In this document: one piece after another, positions 12,522 to 22,000 of the stretch | Numbering within the stretch: position 1 is the stretch's first letter | How the letters are laid out: every line of letters starts with the position of its first letter | From: Tricholomella constricta | Taxonomy: Eukaryota; Basidiomycota; Agaricomycetes; Agaricales; Lyophyllaceae | Reading direction: 5' to 3' | DNA length: 64,000 bases | NCBI GenBank assembly: GCA_013368375.1 | Contig: JAACJP010000002.1 | Location: 1,488,001 to 1,552,000, forward strand | Program-made: the position numbers and the translations under genes | The notes under the pieces: model-generated | Told to the model about the DNA's origin: nothing | Seen by the model: only the letters and a program-made list of their open reading frames with translations | The model's database searches: none

Positions 12522-14286
12522 TCATCGCTTAGTGTAAGGTTGGGGTTGAGGCTGGGGCTCAGGTCCATGATTGCTCGACACTCGCGCCTTCACAAATTGT
12601 TTCCCCGCCCTCTTCAACAAAGCACGTCTGCCAATCCCGCGCATATCCACATATACCAGCGCCACATTCCTCGCAGTTCCAGCCATCAGCAAAGACGACT
12701 CTGCGGCGTCCGGGCCATATCTAAAAGCAAGCGTTCAAGTCAGTACTATACACACACTACTATAGGGAAAATAAGAAGACGTATACGTACTTGTGGCCTA
12801 CGACAGCCCCGATGGACTGTGTGCCCGTATCTAGCAGCCGCCGTGTCTCGTGGTCTATTGTCGAGAGGATGAGATCGGCGGAGAGCAATACCCGTGCCTT
12901 TGTTGACAGCGGTCCTTGTGGCTGTGGTGCGTAAATCATGTTCTCCGGTGCACCTGAGGCGGTGCGCGGGGGAAGCGGGGGTGGTGCAGGCGACGTTGAG
13001 CGACGCGGGGGCAAGGAGGGTTTGTCCAAGCTCGAGCCCGAGGGCGGTGGCCCGGGGTATGCGGGTGGCGGCGAGAAGTACGACCTCAAGCCGGACGGGG
13101 AGGGTGTGCGAGATGATAGATGAGGAGGTGTGCCTCCAAGGGAGTGAGTGGGAGATAACATGGGGGAAGGGGAATTGGGAAGGAATTGTCGAGATTTCTT
13201 GGGCTTGCCGCCCATTGCGCGCCGGATCATGCTGTCAATCGTCGTCACCGTTTTAGTGCTGACCTTGACGGCTTGTCCGCTGACGGCGTGGACACCTGCG
13301 AGGCCCTTGCGAGTCCGCTCGGAGGTCAGGAAGACGAGAGCACGGGGCTGTGGAGTCGGTGTCGATGACCCGGAGGTTGGATTGGATCTGGGATTGTGGG
13401 GAGATGGCGTCGAGTGGGATATATAATAGTTAGATGCGGTGGTTATCGTAGTGAGAAGGAGGTTTGTTGTCGTTGATATCGCATGGCTGCCCAGGAGTCA
13501 AGTTAATCGAGGCATCGGAAAAGATGAAAGAACTTCTTACCTGACGATGGTGGCCGATTTAGTAATCCAGTCCTGCTGGTCCGGTGGGACTGCTCGGATG
13601 AACATCTGGAGCGCGTTTGCATCCTGGTCCTCCCCAGGTTGAGCATCGGGCACCTCGATGATGACGGCATCATTCTCGTGCCCACGTTCATGGAGCTTGG
13701 GATCCTCCTGGACTCTGAACTTGGCGTCGTCAAACTGACCTACGACCTCGCCGTTGTCCTGATTGATGACGACAAGGTGGCCACGGAGGTCTCCATGGCC
13801 CCCCGGGAAACTTGAGCCGATGACATCGCTTTCCCGGACTGGGTACGCAGCTTTCAGAGAGTCGGGTGTGCCCCTTAGGTCACCATACTGGGCAAGTATG
13901 GTCTCGAAAGTTTCCAGATCCTCACTGAAGTGGGGCAAGTTGGACTCGCTGGGCGTAGGCGGCGACACGGACACCACTAGCTCGGAGGGATCTGACTCGG
14001 TAGGAAAGAAGGTGTAAGTCCTCCATCCTGAGCCATCGGTTCTTTGGATGATTCTCGCGGGATCTATGGGGATCTCTAAGGAGCCGAGGCGGAGCACGAG
14101 ATAGACGTCGCGTTGGACGGCTTGGGATGCATCAGGAACCTGGACGGTGACACATTCAAGGCTAAGTACGCCAGACTGGCTAGTCCCCTGAGCCGAGAGG
14201 GTTGTATTGGGCAGCGTCAAGAGCAGGAAAGCTTCAGCGGGGATGGTCATGGTGGACTGGATGAAAGAAGGGATTTGCGCCAGCAC
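12522..14286 (-). CDS. senescence/spartin-domain protein
   Basis: Three exons (introns 12721-12790, 13487-13540) encode 546 residues if the first ATG is used; an ATG at 14250 (MTIPAEAFLLLTLPNTTLSA) is as likely and would drop 12 residues. The N-terminal third is a beta-rich region with EAFLLLTLPNTTLSAQG. The C-terminal half holds the senescence domain: DWITKSATIVSHAISTTTN, then TRKGLAGVHAVSGQAVKVST, a long proline-rich insert (PSPSGLRSYFSPPPAYPG) and HKYGPDAAESSLLMAGTARN. This order is that of spartin (SPG20) and plant senescence proteins, which bind lipid droplets and endosomal membranes. A lipid-droplet role is inferred from the family. The proline-rich insert of about 90 residues inside the domain is an unusual feature. 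Confidence 0.82.
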
Positions 14287-14768
14287 CGCCTTGCACCAAG
14301 CTAGATTAGATCTCGATCGCTGCGCGCGAGCATGTGATCACGATGTTCCCAACACGCGTCGAGCGTGACAATTGTCACAACTGGCCCGCTTTGCCTGTTT
14401 GCGCTCGCAGTGCCAGAACAATCTCCAAGTGCCGCCAACTCCAGCTCGCCCCGACGTGGATCTACGAGTCTCAGATGGAAATGTCCGTTGACTTCGACGC
14501 TCCTGCCCTGCATTTTAACGGTGGAAAACGACCCAGGTCCCGTCGTGATACGAAGTCTCTGATGCCCACGAACAATGGGCCCCCGCCGCTTGATTTTCCC
14601 GTCTCTACGTGACCTCGCGCTTTGACCGTGGCCAGCTCTCTCGATCACCCAGTGGCAAGCGCTGGAAATGGCATTTAAGACAGGTGCGCACCGTCGTGAA
14701 CCCTCACCAAATCTCCTACTCCTGTCCCCGCCAATACTTTCGAAATTTCACCTCAGACCATACACACT
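14287..14768. other. divergent intergenic region
   Basis: This 482-bp segment separates divergent genes and should contain both promoters. A few open frames cross it without domain or splice support. No TATA box stands out. Confidence 0.35.
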
Positions 14769-15787
14769 ATGCTTTGCGATATCAAGAATCTGCTGCGCGC
14801 CGACCATCCCGAGCGCGAGCCCAAGTTCCCCGCCAAGGCACCAAGCATAGACGTTAATCGACCCCTTCAACCATCAAACCTCAGTGCCAGGGCTCGTAAA
14901 TTCGAGAATTTTTCGCCAGTAAATTCTCCTGTTGGCATTCTCAGTATTGAAGTCGAGCATCCACCAAAACTTGATGCATCGAAGGCGACAATCCACGACG
15001 CCCCAAAGGACTCCGACTCTACGGCGACGATCAGAACCGTCAAGCTTCTATCCTGGGAGGAAATTCATTGCCCGGTTTGTTCCCTATGTCCTTCGAAAAC
15101 GCTTGTGTATTCATACTTTCTTTCAGAAAACTGGCTCAATCCCCCCTCTGATCATTCGCCACAACGACGTGGTCGGCGATAGGCGTCTCCAGTACAGGCG
15201 TGACGGATTCATGTTCTATGACATCTCTACTGATCACCTGCACTTCACAATCTCCTGCCGTGCTGTGGAAATCCTGCCTAATGCTCCCAGCGAGGAGTTT
15301 TTCACGAACCACGCTGTTCGCGTATTTCTAGAGTCCCCTCCTGTTCCTGACATCAAAAACGGCCCTTTCTATAAATACCTTGGGGACTGCTACATCATGA
15401 GGACCGAAAAATATCTTCCCAAGGTTGACTGGGCTATGGCTCCCAAAGATGTATGCTGTTCGTTTCGAACTTATATCCTACCGGGTTTACTGACACGGTC
15501 CACAGTTGAAAGATCTTTTTGTCAGCCGCTTCATCAAGGTCAACAACAAAGTTGACAACTATAGGACAGGGAACGACTTCACCCCAGAATATGTCCATGG
15601 ACTGTTCAATCGCGGGTATATCTTCCCTCTCGTACTTCTCCGGCAGGCCCGCCAGACGGGATCTGATCTCTCCGTCGAACTTGCTTCGCATCTGTTAAAG
15701 GAATCATCTGATGCTACCTGTCCGACTTGCTTGGCTGTCTCCTCGGATATAGTGTCGATGTACTCATCAGGGAACGAACTTCTCTGA
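14769..15787 (+). CDS. hypothetical protein
   Basis: Three exons (introns 15075-15126 and 15451-15505) give 303 residues. I do not recognise a domain. Residues 1-100 are polar and probably flexible. Residues about 105-230 contain a more ordered part with KTGSIPPLIIRHND, HLHFTISCRAVEILP and GPFYKYLGDCYIMRTEKY. The C-terminal 75 residues look helical and include two CxxC-spaced cysteines (ATCPTCLAV) that could bind zinc or form a disulfide. No signal peptide or membrane helix is seen. Both introns restore a long frame at consensus sites, which supports a real gene. It starts 482 bp from the divergent spartin-type gene. Confidence 0.6.
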
Positions 15788-16762
15788 TGTCGAGGAATGT
15801 CCCTATGACCGATCGCCACTGGTCTCCACATTGCGTGCCTGTCGAGAAGCAGTAGTCACCAACGCCCATGACGATGGTGCACGTAATTTGCATCTTGGTC
15901 TCCCATACTGCTTCTTGGAGGACATGCTTGGGTATGGTATACATAGCCATGTCGTAAACAAAGCGTGTTCGAAGATGACTATAATGATGATTGCTTCACG
16001 AGCTACAAATACGAATTGAAGGCAAAATCGACAGCAGTGACACGAAGGCTGACAAGGAAGATAGTGCTAATGCTCACAAGAATGGCTACTTGAAGGGACC
16101 ATAATTATGATGAAGACGCCAATGTTAATCAGTGATAGCGAGGCCGCGGGACTGGGCGCAAACCCACTCGAGCACACCGCCGACTTTGTCCTTTAGCGAG
16201 GTCCATCTGCGCATAGCTGAAGGAGACATCCAACCCCGACATGGACACGCCTCTGGATCTTCCTAATCCTGCCTTGCATTACGACCCACATTCCCTATAT
16301 CGATTATACTTTCCAGATTGGAAAAAAACGAACTTTGAAAAGCAAAAGGTTTGCGAGAGGCACGACCCACTGCGCGTCTGACGACATGCCCTGATCTCCG
16401 AAGACTAACTAGGCGAGTCCTGCAGATTGCGGAATTGCTTCCCTGGCCTGACAAGGACAGATTATTCCAAGTGCAAGTCACCCTTTACAGAGCGAGGAAC
16501 TGTGGAAACCAAGTTTTCTGGAGGGGACAGTCTTGAACCAGCGCACTTGAAGGTTTAGCCGGTGAGAATAACCACTCGCATTCCCGGTTGGCGGCCGCTA
16601 CAGCCGTTGCACCATTGTACAGTATGAACAAATGGAGTGGACCAGACTAGATCATGACTGAGCCGCAATTTAAATTTAGCCACACCTTGCTTTTGCCTTG
16701 CCTCACCAACCCATCTCGGGTGGACCTCGGGGCTTGGGCGACGCGTTTCCTCTTCCTCCATT
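15788..16762. other. intergenic region with unexplained open frame
   Basis: The 975 bp hold a plus-strand frame around 15790-16019 that reads well for about 70 codons (for example LRACREAVVTNAHDDGARN) but lacks a start or clear splice partner. It may be a relic of a gene duplication or chance. No repeat or RNA gene was found. Confidence 0.25.
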
Positions 16763-17870
16763 ATGTCCTTCCTGCTCTCCCCGTTCGTAGAGGTGTTTCG
16801 GTACACTCTACAGCCCATCGCGCCATTTACGTGGTTCGGGCTTGGAATCAGCACTCTAGACATCGTGGCCACGGTGCGGTTATGCCTCATCCTCCGTCAA
16901 ATCAGAGAAAGCCTGTACATCAAACACGTGTCGACCAAAGGCGTTACCGGTGTCGAGCAGAAGTCCTTTGTCAAAAGCCTTACTGCAACGCTCACCGTCG
17001 TCTATGGTGGAGAGGCAGTAATCGGTGCGTAGTGCGCACATTGACCCAATGCTTATCGAGTAATCGTTGCGCACACTAGCTCCTCTGTTGGGCTTCCCTC
17101 CATCTTTCATGGCCTCAGGAGTCGGCCCAGGACTCTACGCTGCCATCCAGGCCTTGATTGACGCCCTTCCAGCAGTACCGGACATCACAGCAGAGCTTGA
17201 GCTCCCTCTGTCGATCGTCGACGGCTTTACACGTGCATACCTTCTCTGCAACCTCATTCCGCCCGCAGTAACGACACACGCCTCGCCCTCTATCGCCACC
17301 TCGCCTTGGACCCTCCTCGTGTCCTCTTTGGTAAGCCCCCACGCTTCCCTTCTTCATTTCCCCCCAACTTACACACATACCCCTTCTCTCCAGGTGATCG
17401 CCAATGCCGGCTTCTTCTTCGTCAACATGTTCTCCCTCCTCGCACCGACGCCCTTCGCTTTGACCACGCCTCCCGAACTCCAATCCTACGGCTGGACGAC
17501 CGCCGACCTCTGGTGTGCGCCCGTCACCACGGGCCTGTACGCCCTCCTCACACACGCCCAGCCCTTCTGGGCCGACATACATAGCCTTCTCGTCGAGCTC
17601 CTCGGTGGCACGCCTGGCGCGAAGGGCGTCGCGGCGCTCGATCCAGAGACTGCACGCGCGGTGTGTGCGGTGGTGCTCTCGGGCCTGTTCCTTGGACGCA
17701 CGATGAAGAACTTTGGACTGTGGAAGCCGTTTGACAACGCCCATACTATCAAGGTGGAGGCTCGAAAAGAAGGTATGTCGGTCTATCTAACTCGTTTTGC
17801 GATCCCGTTCATCTGATGAATGATTTTTCGCCGTTTCCTTGTCACAGAGAAGGCGAAGAAGATTCAGTAG
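16763..17870 (+). CDS. multi-pass membrane protein with dilysine ER-retrieval tail
   Basis: Four exons (introns 17025-17079, 17331-17393, 17773-17847) encode 304 residues. Hydrophobic segments occur near residues 1-45, 70-95, 100-130, 140-160, 165-190 and 235-255, so five or six membrane passes are likely. Recognisable strings are FTWFGLGISTLDIVATVRL, DGFTRAYLLCNLIPPAVT and YGWTTADLWCAPVTTGLYAL. The protein ends in KKIQ, a KKxx motif that returns membrane proteins from Golgi to ER through COPI. The overall arrangement, with FTRAYLLC in the middle, faintly recalls TRIC-type cation channels, but I would not name it. The second intron is 63 nt without stops, so retention would keep the frame. 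Function is unknown; ER location is inferred from the tail. Confidence 0.68.
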
Positions 17871-18800
17871 ATCCAGATGATCAGCCTGGGGCTATCAACT
17901 TTGAGGGTTTACGCGTCGCATACCATGTTTTCACGACCATTTCATTCATGTCCGCCCGTGCAATGCAACGAATATACCGTACGTTCCGCGGATGTACTTG
18001 TGCGGCTCGTTCAAAGCCGGGAAAATTGACCCCGACAACATGCGGTGTCCTCATCTACCTCTAAACCAGGACGTCGGCTGCGGCCGTGATGCATAGTCTC
18101 TTTGAGCTACTGAACCGGGCCTTTCTGGGCCACCTAGCGCTGCATTGAGTACTGAATGTTCGAATTGCGTTTCTGAGGTACCGGTGAACTCTGACTGTGA
18201 AACCTTGAGAAGCGGCTGGTGTGAGCAAGGTAAAAAGGGAAGGCCTCAAGCGCACTGCTGTCTTTATTTTAACTAGCACCAGATTTCTGAATCTCCGGAC
18301 TGACTCAAAACACTCCACATAAATCCACAAATGAATAGATAATAAAACACTGGCGGAAAAAGTAGCGACAATCAGCCTAGAAGCACATACAGACAACAAC
18401 ATGCGAGAATGCGAGAGAGCGAGAAAGCGAGAAAGCAGACAGAGGATGAGGAGTAGGAGGAGTGGGGTATACATATCCAAGTCGTCAAGTCATTACGTAG
18501 CACAGGAATGAGCATATGTACAAAGCTGTTCATGGGGTTGCAAACCAAAAGTCCGCCCACAGATGGCCTGGTGTTGCCTCAACTCACCAGCACTGCGTCT
18601 GCACCCCCTAAGAGTAGCTGGGATGGCGCAGAAGTAGTCAATGTCGATCGGGAGAGAGTATCCAAAGATACAACTCGAATACCAAGCCACCCACACCGGC
18701 TTGGTCGACGTCATTTCGAGTGCTCTGAGGAAGTTGTACAAGGGTTGGGAAAAGAAGAGGGAGGGAGTCGCAGGAACGAAGAGGCATGGCTACTGGCTCT
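17871..18800. other. intergenic region with AG-rich low complexity
   Basis: This 930-bp region lies between convergent genes. At about 18400-18440 there is a GCGAGA/GCGAGAAA-type low-complexity run. Hydrophobic minus-strand frames across that run are a product of its composition and are not called. No RNA gene was seen. Confidence 0.3.
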
Positions 18801-19436
18801 TCATCTGCGGTGAGCATACGAGACGCTGGGGAGCGAAGGAGGAAGTTGGTACTGTTCCGACGGACGCTTTGCATGGCCCCTGGAAGAACGATGGCGGCCG
18901 GGGTCGTTAGAGTAATCTTCCGCGGGAGGACGAGCAGAGTAGCCAGAGGGATGCCCAGCGTAGGCCTGAGGCGCGCTGTGGTACGGGGGCAAGCCAGGCC
19001 TGACTTCCGTGATGCTAGTAGCAGAAGCGTGGCGACGATGGCCTGAGGGCTGAGTCTGCGCGGGCAAGGCGGGCCCGTAGTTGTACCCGTGGCTCAAAGG
19101 CTCAGGGGCGCGGGCAGACTGGGAGGGAAGGTCGACGGGGGTTTTCATCTGCGTGACAAGATGGTCGTCGATCCGTGCAGGAGGACGCGACGAGCGCGGC
19201 CTAGGGCTGTCACCCTGTTCCACATAGCGAGGGCCACGGCGGCCCGCGCGGATGATGAACTCGGGCGCGGTGTGGAACCAGCTTGGAAGACCTCTGTCCT
19301 CCGCGAACAACGTAGAACCAAGGTTCTGGAAGCCGATGAGGGGGAGACCGCCGATCAGGTTGTCGATAGATTCTAGAGCCTTGGACTCATCGAGGGCGTG
19401 GTAGAGATCACGAAAGTTGAGATATGGGTCTGCCAT
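18801..19436 (-). CDS. hypothetical disordered protein
   Basis: A single uninterrupted minus-strand frame of 211 residues starts MADPYLNFRDLYHALDES. The first 75 residues look folded, with alternating hydrophobic positions (SIDNLIGGLPLIGFQNLG, WFHTAPEFIIRAGRRG). The remainder is rich in Pro, Ser, Arg and His and is probably disordered, with tyrosine-containing PYHSAPQAYAGHPSGYSA. No known domain, signal peptide or membrane helix is visible. Codon use resembles neighbours and the frame is much longer than others nearby, which favours a real gene. Its partners are unknown. Confidence 0.55.
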   Translation of the reverse strand: MADPYLNFRDLYHALDESKALESIDNLIGGLPLIGFQNLGSTLFAEDRGLPSWFHTAPEFIIRAGRRGPRYVEQGDSPRPRSSRPPARIDDHLVTQMKTPVDLPSQSARAPEPLSHGYNYGPALPAQTQPSGHRRHASATSITEVRPGLPPYHSAPQAYAGHPSGYSARPPAEDYSNDPGRHRSSRGHAKRPSEQYQLPPSLPSVSYAHRR

Positions 19437-20613
19437 TATATAGGCCTGCGTGACGTTGGTGGGACTGAGCCACTCGAAGGCTTCGGAGGGAGACTTACTG
19501 GACGGGGCGAGCTTTATGTGCTAACTTGATTCGAAACGGGTGCTGCAGGGGAATTGGTAGAACTGGGGGAAGGAGGTGCAAGGATTGGGGGTGGGGGTTC
19601 GCGATAAAGCATGAAAGCCAGGGGGACCTCTTTATAAGGTTTCAACAATATTTGTGTCTGCGCATGACTTTCCTTTTTCCTTCCTTCTAATACAAGCACA
19701 AACATCTGAACACGGGTGCCCATAGGCGTCTATATCCATCGCCGGTTCTCGTCCGATGTGCGAGGGAAGAACCCGAAACTCTATCATAATTCTGGATTCT
19801 GGTGAAGTCGTCCCAGAATATCGGCGGACTTCTCATTAAAACATAATTAAGCGCTCAGGGTCCCAGGAAGTTCGAGGAGGACGGATAATGACCAGATCCC
19901 AACGTGATCTTAATGGAAAATTCTTGTAATCGGTGCCCTTTGTGTTGTTGGCCTGGATAATGTTCCGACAACCTACAGAATTCTTCGCTCGGCGGAGATT
20001 GTACGCATGGAGTACCCGACGCTGATCGAAAGGGTGGTGAACCTACCCAAAATAGATTACACCGCCCCGCATCCTGGACCTCGTTTTCCTCTTGCCAAGT
20101 ACCTACTGTCACAAAGTACTAGTAACTGCCGAGGTGCTTCGCAATGAATTTGCATAAGGAACGCAAGGCGAGGCATGCACATGTCGGCCTTTTGGGAACG
20201 AACACTAGCACCTTCCATTTCGGGCGACGTTTTGTGGGTCCCATAATCCCATCCATCATTTATCAAACCAATCCGAGCTGTACCCTGGAAATTCCGGATC
20301 TTGTGCAGCACGGCACGGCACAGAGTTCGGGCACAGCGCGCTCAGAAGGCGCTTCTCCATTCTAAATCGCTGATAGTCGACGATCGTTTTTATTTTAAGC
20401 TCAAGATCCAAGAAAGAACAAAACGAAGCGCAACATAATATTTCTATCCCACAGAACGGATGCCAAAGCATGTATCCGAGGCCGTGCAGCCTTCCTCGGA
20501 GACCCCCAATGCCAGACCTCGCGCTGCACTACAAAATATACAAGAGAATTAAACTGATTTCGTGTGGCGCAACCGCCTCCCACCTCCGCAACATCGAGGA
20601 ATGCTGTAGCAAT
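19437..20613. other. intergenic region, nothing supported
   Basis: The 1177 bp between two minus-strand hypothetical genes show only short open frames of fewer than 90 codons. It includes the promoter side of the disordered-protein gene and the 3' flank of the next one. No repeat, RNA gene or mobile element was recognised. Confidence 0.3.
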
Positions 20614-21129
20614 CTAGCAGCTTGTCGTACACATGAGGAGGACGTTTCCAGGCGAGAGCATGGGTGAGAAGTTATTAAAGACCAGCGACCCTGTGGCCAT
20701 CGGGACCACGGGGCTAGTGGGGGAGCTCAGGCCCCAGACCCGATTATCCTGACCGAGTCTGAGTGGGAGAGGAATACGCTTCTCGCGCGGAGCGGCGACG
20801 ACATCGTATTCCACGTGGTCAAACACGTCGTCGTCATCGACTTCTGGGAGTTCCAGTGTACCCTTGCCTAGGGAAATCACTAGAGCGTCGTCGATTTTCT
20901 CTGCTGCCGCTTCCAAGTCAGGGCCACTGGAGAAGGTGATTTGATCGCTGAGCGGCGGCAAGCCCTGGCTGCCGGCGAAAAGCAGGGAATGTGCTGGGAC
21001 GGTGAAGACTTGGATGAACGGATGTTCATCCTGAGCTACGTTGTCGTTGAAAATGTCGAGTGGCTCAAGGAGCTTGATGCCCTCCTCTTCGTTGAGTGGC
21101 AATGCGATTGAGGCAGTGAAGGTGATCAT
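20614..21129 (-). CDS. hypothetical acidic protein
   Basis: One coding exon of 171 residues starts MITFTASIALPLNEEEG. A consensus intron (GTAAGT to TTTCAG) ends 3 nt before this ATG, so the leader is probably spliced and the longer frame starting at 21141 crosses intron sequence. The protein is acidic in the middle, with ELPEVDDDDVFDHVEYD, and has no membrane helix or known domain. A strand-rich N-terminus is likely. Its 5' end faces the tandem-repeat region. Confidence 0.5.
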   Translation of the reverse strand: MITFTASIALPLNEEEGIKLLEPLDIFNDNVAQDEHPFIQVFTVPAHSLLFAGSQGLPPLSDQITFSSGPDLEAAAEKIDDALVISLGKGTLELPEVDDDDVFDHVEYDVVAAPREKRIPLPLRLGQDNRVWGLSSPTSPVVPMATGSLVFNNFSPMLSPGNVLLMCTTSC

Positions 21130-21300
21130 TGTCTGAAACATCCAGATGAGATGGTCATCCTAATAGCTCAACCGGAGTGAAGACTTACTTGATTGTTGGG
21201 GTAAGTTGTAGGAAATATTGCGGGTGGTTTGACTGGAGGTTTGATAGTTCGGTGGGCAGGTTGCTCTTCCTTATATTCTACTGCACTTAAGTGGCGTGAG

Positions 21301-21363
21301 CATGGGACAAGTCACCCGAGTAGATGAATCCAGCATGGAACAAGTCATCTAAGCAGGTGAATC
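21301..21363. repeat. imperfect 30-bp tandem repeat, two copies
   Basis: Two related 30-bp units (starting CATGGGACAAGTCA and CATGGAACAAGTCA) begin at 21301 and 21334, giving a period of 33 bp. They differ at several positions, so the duplication is older than the perfect one at 21820. Confidence 0.7.
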
Positions 21364-21498
21364 ATCGGAAAACAATAGCAGGAGAATAGACACACACAAC
21401 AAACTCGGCTACTATTTGTTCTTGTAAAATGTTGTTGCCGCTTGAACGACCGATCGTCCCTAGTACTAAGATTGACAACAAAACATTTCAACAATTCG

Positions 21499-21840
21499 AC
21501 ATTGGACGGCGAGCTGACATCTGCTGACATCGAATCTCGACTGAACAGTTGCCAGTTATTGCCAGGGTTAAAGATACAAGGGTTCGAGCTGTCTCCATCC
21601 GATCTGCCATGTTGAGATAAGTACGCAACTCCGGTTATCTGAAGGATTAGTGTGCCAACTCGACATTGCACGGGCTGGGTGGGAGCTGACATCGAATGTC
21701 GGCTGACCAGTCGCCAGTAATGCCAGGGTTCAAGAATACCTGTTGTTGTTGTCGCATCCGATCTGTCACATGCATGACGGAGATCATCCCGCAAGTACGC
21801 AACTCTAGTTATCTGAAGGATTAGTGTACAAATTGCACAT
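21499..21840. repeat. imperfect tandem repeat of about 165-175 bp
   Basis: A unit at about 21499-21660 recurs at about 21663-21840. Shared blocks include GAGCTGACATC, CGAAT.TCG.CTGA, TGCCAGGGTT, TCCGATCTG, AAGTACGCAACTC and TTATCTGAAGGATTAGTGT. Small insertions distinguish the two. No gene explains the region. Confidence 0.7.
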
Positions 21841-21969
21841 GAACAAATAATTTACAACCCCCAAGTCCGTCGACAAAGCAAGCAAAAGTGTCATATTAGT
21901 GTACAAATTGCACATGAACAAATAATTTACAACCCCCAAGTCCGTCGACAAAGCAAGCAAAAGTGTCAT
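21820..21969. repeat. perfect 75-bp tandem duplication
   Basis: The 75 bases at 21820-21894 are repeated without change at 21895-21969. Each unit runs from ATTAGTGTACAAATTGCACA to CAAAAGTGTCAT. It lies just past the stop codon of the ITFG1-like gene, in its 3' flank. Its identity means a recent event, on top of the older repeat at 21499-21840. Confidence 0.95.
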
Positions 21970-22000
21970 ATGTAAACCCCATGACCCAGAACCTCTCCAA

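Noticed and set aside
17331..17393. Intron in the ER membrane protein read as coding
   Set aside because: It has GTAAGC and CTCCAG ends and pyrimidine-rich, low-conservation content; removing it joins two good membrane segments. Retention is noted as a possibility.
18061..18560. Hydrophobic minus-strand frames, possible membrane protein
   Set aside because: They arise from a GCGAGA low-complexity run and lack splice or family support.
21130..21141. Start of the acidic hypothetical protein at 21141
   Set aside because: A GTAAGT...TTTCAG intron ends just before ATG 21129, so the longer frame would cross intron sequence.
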